Shown one piece after another: positions 10,001 to 23,200 of a stretch of 64,000 nt of DNA. The notes beneath the pieces are model-generated. The model did no database searches. It was not told the DNA's origin and was given only the letters and a program-made list of their open reading frames with translations. The position numbers and the translations under genes are program-made. Every line of letters starts with the position of its first letter. The first letter of the stretch is position 1. Origin of the DNA: Nemertoderma westbladi (lineage: Eukaryota > Xenacoelomorpha > Nemertodermatida > Nemertodermatidae); the NCBI GenBank assembly GCA_032718475.1, contig JAUCBJ010009100.1, forward strand, positions 1-64,000, written 5' to 3'.

Positions 10001-13000
10001 AGATATAGCAAATCTATGAGTTAGATATAGTAAATCTATTAGTTAGATATAGTAAATCTATGAGTTAGATATAGTAAATCTATTAGTTAGATATAGTAAA
10101 TCTAAGAGTTAGATATAGCAAATCTATGAGTTAGATATAGTAAATCTATTAGTTAGATATAGTAAATCTAAGAGTTAGATATAGCAAATCTATGAGTTAG
10201 ATATAGTAAATCTATTAGTTAGATATAGTAAATCTATGAGTTAGATATAGTAAATCTATGAGTTAGATATAGTAAATCTATGAGTTAGATATAGTAAATC
10301 TATGAGTTAGATATAGTAAATCTATTAGTTAGATATAGTAAATCTATGAGTTAGATATAGTAAATCTATGAGTTAGATATAGTAAATCTATGAGTTAGAT
10401 ATAGTAAATCTATGAGTTAGATATAGTAAATCTATGAGTTAGATATAGTAAATCTATGAGTTAGATATAGTAAATCTATTAGTTAGATATAGTAAATCTA
10501 AGAGTTAGATATAGCAAATCTATGAGTTAGATATAGTAAATCTATTAGTTAGATATAGTAAATTTAAGAGTTAGATATAGCAAATCTATGAGTTAGATAT
10601 AGTAAATCTATTAGTTAGATATAGTAAATCTATGAGTTAGATGTAGTAAATCTATGAGTTAGATATAGTAAATCTATGAGTTAGATATAGTAAATCTATG
10701 AGTTAGATATAGTAAATCTATGAGTTAGATATAGTAAATCTATGAGTTAGATATAGTAAATCTATTAGTTAGATATAGTAAATCTATGAGTTAGATATAG
10801 TACATCTATGAGTTAGATATAGTAAATCTATGAGTTAGATATAGTAAATCTATGAGTTAGATATAGTAAATCTATTAGTTAGATATAGTAAATCTATGAG
10901 TTAGATATAGTAAATCTATGAGTTAGATATAGTAAATCTATGAATTAGATATAGTAAATCTATGAGTTAGATATAGTAAATCTATGAGTTAGATATAGTA
11001 AATATATGAGTTAGATATAGTAAATCTAAGAGTTAGATATAGCAAATCTATGAGTTAGATATAGTAAATCTATGAGTTAGATATAGTAAATCTATTAGTT
11101 AGATATGGTAAATCTATGAGTTAGATATAGTAAATCTAAGAGTTAGATATAGTAAATCTATGAGTTAGATATAGTAAATCTAAGAGTTAGATATAGTAAA
11201 TCTATGAGTTAGATAGAGTAAATCTATGAGTTAGATATAGTAAATGTATTAGTTAGATATAGTAAATCTATGAGTTAGATATAGTAAATCTATGAGTTAG
11301 ATATAGTAAATCTATTAGTTAGATATATTAAATCTATTAGTTAGATATGGTAAATCTATGAGTTAGATATAGTAAATCTAAGAGTTAGATATAGTAAATC
11401 TATGAGTTAGATATAGTAAATCTAAGAGTTAGATATAGTAAATCTATGAGTTAGATATAGTAAATCTATGAGTTAGATATAGTAAATCTATGAGTTAGAT
11501 ATAGTAAATCTATGAGTTAGATATAGTAAATCTATGAGTTAGATATAGTAAATCTATTAGTTAGATATAGTAAATCTATGAGTTAGATATAGTAAATCTA
11601 TGAGTTAGATATAGTAAATCTATTAGTTAGATATAGTAAATCTATGAGTTAGATATAGTAAATCTAAGAGTTAGATATAGTAAATCTATGAGTTAAATAT
11701 AGTAAATCTGTTAGTTAGATATAGTAAATCTATTAGTTAGATATAGTAAATCTAAGAGTTAGATATAGTAAATCTAAGAGTTAGATATAGTAAATCTAAG
11801 AGTTAGATATAGTAAATCTATGAGTTAGATATAGTAAATCTAAGAGTTAGATATAGTAAATCTATGAGTTAGATATTGTAAATCTAAGAGTTAGATATAG
11901 TAAATCTATGAGTTAGATATAGTAAATCTATGAGTTAGATATAGTAAATATATTAGTTAGATATAGTAAATCTATTAGTTATATATGGTAAATCTATGAG
12001 TTAGATATAGTAAATCTAAGAGTTAGATATAGTAAATCTATGACTTAGATATAGTAAATCTATGAGTTAGATATAGTAAATCTATCAGTTAGATATAGTA
12101 AATCTAAGAGTTAGATATAGCAAATCTATGAGTTAGATATAGTAAATCTATTAGTTAGATATAGTAAATCTAAGAGTTAGATATAGTAAATCTATGAGTT
12201 AGATCTAGTAAATCTATGAGTTAGATATAGTAAATCTATGAGTTAGATATAGTAAATCTATGAGTTAGATATAGTAAATCTATTAGTTAGATATAGTAAA
12301 TCTAAGAGTTAGATATAGCAAATCTATGAGTTAGATATAGTAAATCTATTAGTTAGATATAGTAAATCTATGAGTTAGATATAGTAAATCTATTAGTTAG
12401 ATATAGTAAATCTAAGAGTTAGATATAGCAAATCTATGAGTTAGATATAGTAAATCTATTAGTTAGATATAGTAAATCTAAGAGTTAGATATAGCAAATC
12501 TATGAGTTAGATATAGTAAATCTATTAGTTAGATATAGTAAATCTATGAGTTAGATATAGTAAATCTATGAGTTAGATATAGTAAATCTATGAGTTAGAT
12601 ATAGTAAATCTATGAGTTAGATATAGTAAATCTATTAGTTAGATATAGTAAATCTATGAGTTAGATATAGTAAATCTATGAGTTAGATATAGTAAATCTA
12701 TGAGTTAGATATAGTAAATCTATGAGTTAGATATAGTAAATCTATGAGTTAGATATAGTAAATCTATGAGTTAGATATAGTAAATCTATTAGTTAGATAT
12801 AGTAAATCTAAGAGTTAGATATAGCAAATCTATGAGTTAGATATAGTAAATCTATTAGTTAGATATAGTAAATCTAAGAGTTAGATATAGCAAATCTATG
12901 AGTTAGATATAGTAAATCTATTAGTTAGATATAGTAAATCTATGAGTTAGATATAGTAAATCTATGAGTTAGATATAGTAAATCTATGAGTTAGATATAG

Positions 13001-13053
13001 TAAATCTATGAGTTAGATATAGTAAATCTATTAGTTAGATATAGTAAATCTAT
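7054..13053 (+). repeat. 22-bp satellite array, part left of the gap (about 270 monomers)
   Basis: The monomer has an almost constant 17-bp core, TTAGATATAGTAAATCT, and a 5-bp variable end that is ATGAG, ATTAG or AAGAG. Rarer core changes include ATATGG, AGCAAA, TTAAATATAG and AGATCTAG. Rare variants recur in the same order at distances that are whole multiples of 22 bp: the TTAAATAT variant sits at 7533, 9381 and 11691, spacings of 1848 (84 monomers) and 2310 (105 monomers). This is higher-order repeat structure. Stops occur in every frame, so the array is not coding. A centromeric or heterochromatic satellite is plausible but not shown. Confidence 0.95.
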
Positions 13054-13153
13054 NNNNNNNNNNNNNNNNNNNNNNNNNNNNNNNNNNNNNNNNNNNNNNN
13101 NNNNNNNNNNNNNNNNNNNNNNNNNNNNNNNNNNNNNNNNNNNNNNNNNNNNN
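13054..13153. other. Assembly gap of 100 N
   Basis: Exactly 100 N, the usual placeholder for a gap of unknown size. It lies inside the satellite on its left, while its right edge begins in the middle of a hairpin-repeat unit. Confidence 0.99.
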
Positions 13154-14261
13154 TTGACGAGGACTGCCCTTAGCGGTCTCTGGTCAACGGCAGCTATTAC
13201 GAGACTGAAAAGAACTCGGAACGCTGACTGCTTGTGTCAGGGATTCGCGACGGGCAACGACAGCCCCCTTACCTAAGCCGTACTGGTTCTCGATGACCGA
13301 TCCCTTCGGGGTTCGCGAGGGGTGGGACGGACATGCGAAAGGGCGGCCGACTTACAGAGGAAGGGTTTAACGAGGACTGCCCTTAGCGGTCTCTGGTCAA
13401 CAGCAGTTATTACGAGCCTGAAAAGGACATCGGAACGCCGGCTGCTTGTACCAGGGATTTGCGACGGGAACCGACGACAGACCCCTGAGCTAAGCCGTAC
13501 TGGTTCTCGATGATCGTTCCCTTTGGGGTTCGTGAGGGGTTTGACGGACATGCGACGGGGTCGAAAGACAAAGGACTGGACGCTACTGGCCTACCGACTG
13601 TTCGGAGCAGTTTCTCGGCTGCCGAAGCGACTACGAGCCTGAATAAGGACTCGGAAAGCCTAGGTGGTCGAGTCTCTGCGATGAACTGACGGACCCTTAG
13701 CTAAGCCGTACTGGTTCTCGATGATCGAACCCTTCGGGGTTCGGGAGGGGTGGGACGGATGCGCGAACGGGTCCACTGACACGACAGACTCCTAGCCAAG
13801 CCGTGCTGGTTCTCGATGATTGATCCCTTCGGGGTTCGGGAGGGGTGGAACGGACACGCGACAGGGTCGACCGACACCGACACTACGGCACTAAGACCAG
13901 GACTGGGGAACATTAGGTAGGCTAAAATCTGGGGAACATTGGGTAGGCTAAAATCTGAGCGAACAGTGGGTAATTAAATAATATACTGTAGGGACTTATA
14001 TTGTCGTGTATAATTATTGTGAATATTTGGTGTATATTGATTTGGGGAAGCCCAAAATTATTCTCAATCAGGTTTCAACTGTAGGAAGTTACATTAAAGA
14101 GTATATCCAACCAATGCGACTTTTCCTCAACCGCAATCCTGCATTTAAGAAATTCCTCCTTCTCCAAATTCAATATCCGGTGACTGGCCGGGACTCTGTG
14201 GTCTGTAAAGTCACGTATCCAGCATCGGCGTTTTTCCCCCCTGGTGTAGGGATAACGGCAA
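13154..14261 (+). repeat. Second copy of 5946-7053 (hairpin repeats and satellite flank)
   Basis: Every landmark recurs at a constant offset of 7208 bp: the start at 5946, frames at 6065, 6114, 6493 and 6798, and the array start at 7054. I saw no differences over this stretch. The copy starts exactly at the first base after the gap and in mid-unit, which points to two overlapping contigs or haplotypes placed end to end rather than a real duplication. Confidence 0.9.
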
Positions 14262-17200
14262 CATATAGTAAATATATTAGTTAGATATAGTAAATCTATT
14301 AGTTAGATATGGTAAATCTATGAGTTAGATATAGTAAATCTAAGAGTTAGATATAGTAAATCTATGAGTTAGATATAGTAAATCTATGAGTTAGATATAG
14401 TAAATGTATTAGTTAGATATAGTAAATCTATAAGTTAGATATAGTAAATCTATGAGTTAGATATAGTAAATCTATTAGTTAGATATAGTAAATCTATTAG
14501 TTAGATATGGTAAATCTATGAGTTAGATATAGTAAATCTAAGAGTTAGATATAGTAAATCTATGAGTTAGATATAGTAAATCTAAGAGTTAGATATAGTA
14601 AATCTATGAGTTAGATATAGTAAATCTATGAGTTAGATATAGTAAATCTATGAGTTAGATATAGTAAATCTATTAGTTAGATATAGTAAATCTATGAGTT
14701 AGATATAGTAAATCTAAGAGTTAGATATAGTAAATCTATGAGTTAAATATAGTAAATCTGTTAGTTAGATATAGTAAATCTATTAGTTAGATATAGTAAA
14801 TCTAAGAGTTAGATATAGTAAATCTAAGAGTTAGATATAGTAAATCTAAGAGTTAGATATAGTAAATCTATGAGTTAGATATAGTAAATCTAAGAGTTAG
14901 ATATAGTAAATCTATGAGTTAGATATTGTAAATCTAAGAGTTAGATATAGTAAATCTATGAGTTAGATATAGTAAATCTATGAGTTAGATATAGTAAATA
15001 TATTAGTTAGATATAGTAAATCTATTAGTTATATATGGTAAATCTATGAGTTAGATATAGTAAATCTAAGAGTTAGATATAGTAAATCTATGACTTAGAT
15101 ATAGTAAATCTATGAGTTAGATATAGTAAATCTATCAGTTAGATATAGTAAATCTAAGAGTTAGATATAGCAAATCTATGAGTTAGATATAGTAAATCTA
15201 TTAGTTAGATATAGTAAATCTAAGAGTTAGATATAGTAAATCTATGAGTTAGATCTAGTAAATCTATGAGTTAGATATAGTAAATCTATGAGTTAGATAT
15301 AGTAAATCTATGAGTTAGATATAGTAAATCTATTAGTTAGATATAGTAAATCTAAGAGTTAGATATAGCAAATCTATGAGTTAGATATAGTAAATCTATT
15401 AGTTAGATATAGTAAATCTATGAGTTAGATATAGTAAATCTATTAGTTAGATATAGTAAATCTAAGAGTTAGATATAGCAAATCTATGAGTTAGATATAG
15501 TAAATCTATTAGTTAGATATAGTAAATCTAAGAGTTAGATATAGCAAATCTATGAGTTAGATATAGTAAATCTATTAGTTAGATATAGTAAATCTATGAG
15601 TTAGATATAGTAAATCTATGAGTTAGATATAGTAAATCTATGAGTTAGATATAGTAAATCTATGAGTTAGATATAGTAAATCTATTAGTTAGATATAGTA
15701 AATCTATGAGTTAGATATAGTAAATCTATGAGTTAGATATAGTAAATCTATGAGTTAGATATAGTAAATCTATGAGTTAGATATAGTAAATCTATGAGTT
15801 AGATATAGTAAATCTATGAGTTAGATATAGTAAATCTATTAGTTAGATATAGTAAATCTAAGAGTTAGATATAGCAAATCTATGAGTTAGATATAGTAAA
15901 TCTATTAGTTAGATATAGTAAATCTAAGAGTTAGATATAGCAAATCTATGAGTTAGATATAGTAAATCTATTAGTTAGATATAGTAAATCTATGAGTTAG
16001 ATATAGTAAATCTATGAGTTAGATATAGTAAATCTATGAGTTAGATATAGTAAATCTATGAGTTAGATATAGTAAATCTATTAGTTAGATATAGTAAATC
16101 TATGAGTTAGATATAGTAAATCTATGAGTTAGATATAGTAAATCTATGAGTTAGATATAGTAAATCTATGAGTTAGATATAGTAAATCTATGAGTTAGAT
16201 ATAGTAAATCTATGAGTTAGATATAGTAAATCTATTAGTTAGATATAGTAAATCTAAGAGTTAGATATAGCAAATCTATGAGTTAGATATAGTAAATCTA
16301 TGAGTTAGATATAGTAAATCTATTAGTTAGATATAGTAAATCTATTAGTTAGATATGGTAAATCTATGAGTTAGATATAGTAAATCTAAGAGTTAGATAT
16401 AGTAAATCTATGAGTTAGATATAGTAAATCTAAGAGTTAGATATAGTAAATCTATGAGTTAGATATAGTAAATCTATGAGTTAGATATAGTAAATCTATG
16501 AGTTAGATATAGTAAATCTATTAGTTAGATATAGTAAATCTATGAGTTAGATATAGTAAATCTAAGAGTTAGATATAGTAAATCTATGAGTTAAATATAG
16601 TAAATCTGTTAGTTAGATATAGTAAATCTATTAGTTAGATATAGTAAATCTAAGAGTTAGATATAGTAAATCTAAGAGTTAGATATAGTAAATCTAAGAG
16701 TTAGATATAGTAAATCTATGAGTTAGATATAGTAAATCTAAGAGTTAGATATAGTAAATCTATGAGTTAGATATTGTAAATCTAAGAGTTAGATATAGTA
16801 AATCTATGAGTTAGATATAGTAAATCTATGAGTTAGATATAGTAAATATATTAGTTAGATATAGTAAATCTATTAGTTATATATGGTAAATCTATGAGTT
16901 AGATATAGTAAATCTAAGAGTTAGATATAGTAAATCTATGACTTAGATATAGTAAATCTATGAGTTAGATATAGTAAATCTATCAGTTAGATATAGTAAA
17001 TCTAAGAGTTAGATATAGCAAATCTATGAGTTAGATATAGTAAATCTATTAGTTAGATATAGTAAATCTAAGAGTTAGATATAGTAAATCTATGAGTTAG
17101 ATCTAGTAAATCTATGAGTTAGATATAGTAAATCTATGAGTTAGATATAGTAAATCTATGAGTTAGATATAGTAAATCTATTAGTTAGATATAGTAAATC

Positions 17201-20200
17201 TAAGAGTTAGATATAGCAAATCTATGAGTTAGATATAGTAAATCTATTAGTTAGATATAGTAAATCTATGAGTTAGATATAGTAAATCTATTAGTTAGAT
17301 ATAGTAAATCTAAGAGTTAGATATAGCAAATCTATGAGTTAGATATAGTAAATCTATTAGTTAGATATAGTAAATCTAAGAGTTAGATATAGCAAATCTA
17401 TGAGTTAGATATAGTAAATCTATTAGTTAGATATAGTAAATCTATGAGTTAGATATAGTAAATCTATGAGTTAGATATAGTAAATCTATGAGTTAGATAT
17501 AGTAAATCTATGAGTTAGATATAGTAAATCTATTAGTTAGATATAGTAAATCTATGAGTTAGATATAGTAAATCTATGAGTTAGATATAGTAAATCTATG
17601 AGTTAGATATAGTAAATCTATGAGTTAGATATAGTAAATCTATGAGTTAGATATAGTAAATCTATGAGTTAGATATAGTAAATCTATTAGTTAGATATAG
17701 TAAATCTAAGAGTTAGATATAGCAAATCTATGAGTTAGATATAGTAAATCTATTAGTTAGATATAGTAAATTTAAGAGTTAGATATAGCAAATCTATGAG
17801 TTAGATATAGTAAATCTATTAGTTAGATATAGTAAATCTATGAGTTAGATGTAGTAAATCTATGAGTTAGATATAGTAAATCTATGAGTTAGATATAGTA
17901 AATCTATGAGTTAGATATAGTAAATCTATGAGTTAGATATAGTAAATCTATGAGTTAGATATAGTAAATCTATTAGTTAGATATAGTAAATCTATGAGTT
18001 AGATATAGTACATCTATGAGTTAGATATAGTAAATCTATGAGTTAGATATAGTAAATCTATGAGTTAGATATAGTAAATCTATTAGTTAGATATAGTAAA
18101 TCTATGAGTTAGATATAGTAAATCTATGAGTTAGATATAGTAAATCTATGAATTAGATATAGTAAATCTATGAGTTAGATATAGTAAATCTATGAGTTAG
18201 ATATAGTAAATATATGAGTTAGATATAGTAAATCTAAGAGTTAGATATAGCAAATCTATGAGTTAGATATAGTAAATCTATGAGTTAGATATAGTAAATC
18301 TATTAGTTAGATATGGTAAATCTATGAGTTAGATATAGTAAATCTAAGAGTTAGATATAGTAAATCTATGAGTTAGATATAGTAAATCTAAGAGTTAGAT
18401 ATAGTAAATCTATGAGTTAGATAGAGTAAATCTATGAGTTAGATATAGTAAATGTATTAGTTAGATATAGTAAATCTATGAGTTAGATATAGTAAATCTA
18501 TGAGTTAGATATAGTAAATCTATTAGTTAGATATATTAAATCTATTAGTTAGATATGGTAAATCTATGAGTTAGATATAGTAAATCTAAGAGTTAGATAT
18601 AGTAAATCTATGAGTTAGATATAGTAAATCTAAGAGTTAGATATAGTAAATCTATGAGTTAGATATAGTAAATCTATGAGTTAGATATAGTAAATCTATG
18701 AGTTAGATATAGTAAATCTATGAGTTAGATATAGTAAATCTATGAGTTAGATATAGTAAATCTATTAGTTAGATATAGTAAATCTATGAGTTAGATATAG
18801 TAAATCTATGAGTTAGATATAGTAAATCTATGAGTTAGATATAGTAAATCTATTAGTTAGATATGGTAAATCTATGAGTTAGATATAGTAAATCTAAGAG
18901 TTAGATATAGTAAATCTATGAGTTAGATATAGTAAATCTAAGAGTTAGATATAGTAAATCTATGAGTTAGATAGAGTAAATCTATGAGTTAGATATAGTA
19001 AATCTATGAGTTAGATATAGTAAATCTATTAGTTAGATATTATAAATCTATGAGTTAGATATAGTAAATCTAAGAGTTAGATATAGTAAATATATTAGTT
19101 AGATATAGTAAATCTATTAGTTAGATATGGTAAATCTATGAGTTAGATATAGTAAATCTAAGAGTTAGATATAGTAAATCTATGAGTTAGATATAGTAAA
19201 TCTATGAGTTAGATATAGTAAATCTATTAGTTAGATATAGTAAATCTAAGAGTTAGATATAGTAAATCTAAGAGTTAGATATAGCAAATCTATGAGTTAG
19301 ATATAGTAAATCTATTAGTTAGATATAGTAAATCTATTAGTTAGATATGGTAAATCTATGAGTTAGATATAGTAAATCTAAGAGTTAGATATAGTAAATC
19401 TAAGAGTTAGATATAGTAAATATATTAGTTAGATATAGTAAATCTATTAGTTAGATATGGTAAATCTATGAGTTAGATATAGTAAATCTAAGAGTTAGAT
19501 ATAGTAAATCTATGAGTTAGATATAGTAAATCTATGAGTTAGATATAGTAAATCTATTAGTTAGATATAGTAAATCTAAGAGTTAGATATAGTAAATCTA
19601 AGAGTTAGATATAGCAAATCTATGAGTTAGATATAGTAAATCTATTAGTTAGATATAGTAAATCTATTAGTTAGATATGGTAAATCTATGAGTTAGATAT
19701 AGTAAATCTAAGAGTTAGATATAGTAAATCTATGAGTTAGATATAGTAAATCTATGAGTTAGATATAGTAAATCTATGAGTTAGATATAGTAAATCTATG
19801 AGTTAGATATAGTAAATCTATGAGTTAGATATAGTAAATCTATTAGTTAGATATAGTAAATCTATGAGTTAGATATAGTAAATCTATGAGTTAGATATAG
19901 TAAATCTATTAGTTAGATATAGTAAATCTATGAGTTAGATATAGTAAATCTATGAGTTAGATATAGTAAATCTAAGAGTTAGATATAGTAAATCTATGAG
20001 TTAGATATAGTAAATCTATGAGTTAGATATAGTAAATCTATGAGTTAGATATAGTAAATCTATGAGTTAGATATAGTAAATCTATTAGTTAGATATAGTA
20101 AATCTATGAGTTAGATATAGTAAATCTATGAGTTAGATATAGTAAATCTATTAGTTAGATATAGTAAATCTATTAGTTAGATATAGTAAATCTATGAGTT

Positions 20201-23200
20201 AGATATAGTAAATCTAAGAGTTAGATATAGTAAATCTATTAGTTAGATATAGTAAATCTATTAGTTAGATATGGTAAATCTATGAGTTAGATATAGTAAA
20301 TCTAAGAGTTAGATATAGTAAATCTATGAGTTAGATATAGTAAATCTATTAGTTAGATATAGTAAATCTAAGAGTTAGATATAGTAAATCTAAGAGTTAG
20401 ATATAGCAAATCTATGAGTTAGATATAGTAAATCTATTAGTTAGATATAGTAAATCTATTAGTTAGATATGGTAAATCTATGAGTTAGATATAGTAAATC
20501 TAAGAGTTAGATATAGTAAATCTAAGAGTTAGATATAGTAAATCTATGAGTTAGATATAGTAAATCTATTAGTTAGATATGGTAAATCTATGAGTTAGAT
20601 ATAGTAAATCTAAGAGTTAGATATAGTAAATCTATGAGTTAGATATAGTAAATCTATGAGTTAGATATAGTAAATCTAAGAGTTAGATATAGTAAATCTA
20701 TGAGTTAGATATAGTAAATCTAAGAGTTAGATATAGTAAATCTATGAGTTAGATATAGTAAATCTATGAGTTAGATATAGTAAATCTATGAGTTAGATAT
20801 AGTAAATCTATTAGTTAGATATAGTAAATCTATGAGTTAGATATAGTAAATCTATGAGTTAGATATAGTAAATCTATTAGTTAGATATAGTAAATCTATT
20901 AGTTAGATATGGTAAATCTATGAGTTAGATATAGTAAATCTAAGAGTTAGATATAGTAAATCTATGAGTTAGATATAGTAAATCTATGAGTTAGATATAG
21001 TAAATCTATTAGTTAGATATAGTAAATCTATTAGTTAGATATAGTAAATCTATGAGTTAGATATAGTAAATCTAAGAGTTAGATATAGTAAATCTATGAG
21101 TTAGATATAGTAAATCTATTAGTTAGATATAGTAAATCTAAGAGTTAGATATAGTAAATCTAAGAGTTAGATATAGCAAATCTATGAGTTAGATATAGTA
21201 AATCTATTAGTTAGATATAGTAAATCTATTAGTTAGATATGGTAAATCTATGAGTTAGATATAGTAAATCTAAGAGTTAGATATAGTAAATCTAAGAGTT
21301 AGATATAGTAAATCTATTAGTTAGATATAGTAAATCTATTAGTTAGATATGGTAAATCTATGAGTTAGATATAGTAAATCTAAGAGTTAGATATAGTAAA
21401 TCTATGAGTTAGATATAGTAAATCTATGAGTTAGATATAGTAAATCTAAGAGTTAGATATAGTAAATCTATGAGTTAGATATAGTAAATCTAAGAGTTAG
21501 ATATAGTAAATCTATGAGTTAGATATAGTAAATCTATGAGTTAGATATAGTAAATCTATGAGTTAGATATAGTAAATCTATTAGTTAGATATAGTAAATC
21601 TATGAGTTAGATATAGTAAATCTAAGAGTTAGATATAGTAAATCTATTAGTTAGATATAGTAAATCTATTAGTTAGATATGGTAAATCTATGAGTTAGAT
21701 ATAGTAAATCTAAGAGTTAGATATAGAAATCTATGAGTTAGATATAGTAAATCTATGAGTTAGATATAGTAAATCTATTAGTTAGATATAGTAAATCTAT
21801 TAGTTAGATATGGTAAATCTATGAGTTAGATATAGTAAATCTAAGAGTTAGATATAGTAAATCTAAGAGTTAGATATAGTAAATCTATTAGTTAGATATA
21901 GTAAATCTAAGAGTTAGATATAGTAAATCTAAGAGTTAGATATAGCAAATCTATGAGTTAGATATAGTAAATCTATTAGTTAGATATAGTAAATCTATGA
22001 GTTAGATATAGTAAATCTATTAGTTAGATATAGTAAATCTATGAGTTAGATATAGTAAATCTAAGAGTTAGATATAGTAAATATATTAGTTAGATATAGT
22101 AAATCTATTAGTTAGATATGGTAAATCTATGAGTTAGATATAGTAAATCTAAGAGTTAGATATAGTAAATCTATGAGTTAGATATAGTAAATCTATGAGT
22201 TAGATATAGTAAATCTATTAGTTAGATATAGTAAATCTATGAGTTAGATATAGTAAATCTAAGAGTTAGATATAGCAAATCTATGAGTTAGATATAGTAA
22301 ATCTATTAGTTAGATATAGTAAATCTATTAGTTAGATATAGTAAATCTATGAGTTAGATATAGTAAATCTAAGAGTTAGATATAGTAAATCTAAGAGTTA
22401 GATATAGTAAATATATTAGTTAGATATAGTAAATCTATTAGTTAGATATGGTAAATCTATGAGTTAGATATAGTAAATCTAAGAGTTAGATATAGTAAAT
22501 CTATGAGTTAGATATAGTAAATCTATGAGTTAGATATAGTAAATCTATTAGTTAGATATAGTAAATCTAAGAGTTAGATATAGTAAATCTAAGAGTTAGA
22601 TATAGCAAATCTATGAGTTAGATATAGTAAATCTATTAGTTAGATATAGTAAATCTATTAGTTAGATATGGTAAATCTATGAGTTAGATATAGTAAATCT
22701 AAGAGTTAGATATAGTAAATCTATGAGTTAGATATAGTAAATCTAAGAGATAGATATAGTAAATCTATGAGTTAGATATAGTAAATCTATGAGTTAGATA
22801 TAGTAAATCTATGAGTTAGATATAGTAAATCTATTAGTTAGATATAGTAAATCTATGAGTTAGATATAGTAAATCTAAGAGTTAGATATAGTAAATATAT
22901 TAGTTAGATATAGTAAATCTATTAGTTAGATATGGTAAATCTATGAGTTAGATATAGTAAATCTAAGAGTTAGATATAGTAAATCTATGAGTTAGATATA
23001 GTAAATCTATGAGTTAGATATAGTAAATCTATGAGTTAGATATAGTAAATCTATGAGTTAGATATAGTAAATCTATTAGTTAGATATAGTAAATCTATGA
23101 GTTAGATATAGTAAATCTATGAGTTAGATATAGTAAATCTATTAGTTAGATATAGTAAATCTATTAGTTAGATATGGTAAATCTATGAGTTAGATATAGT

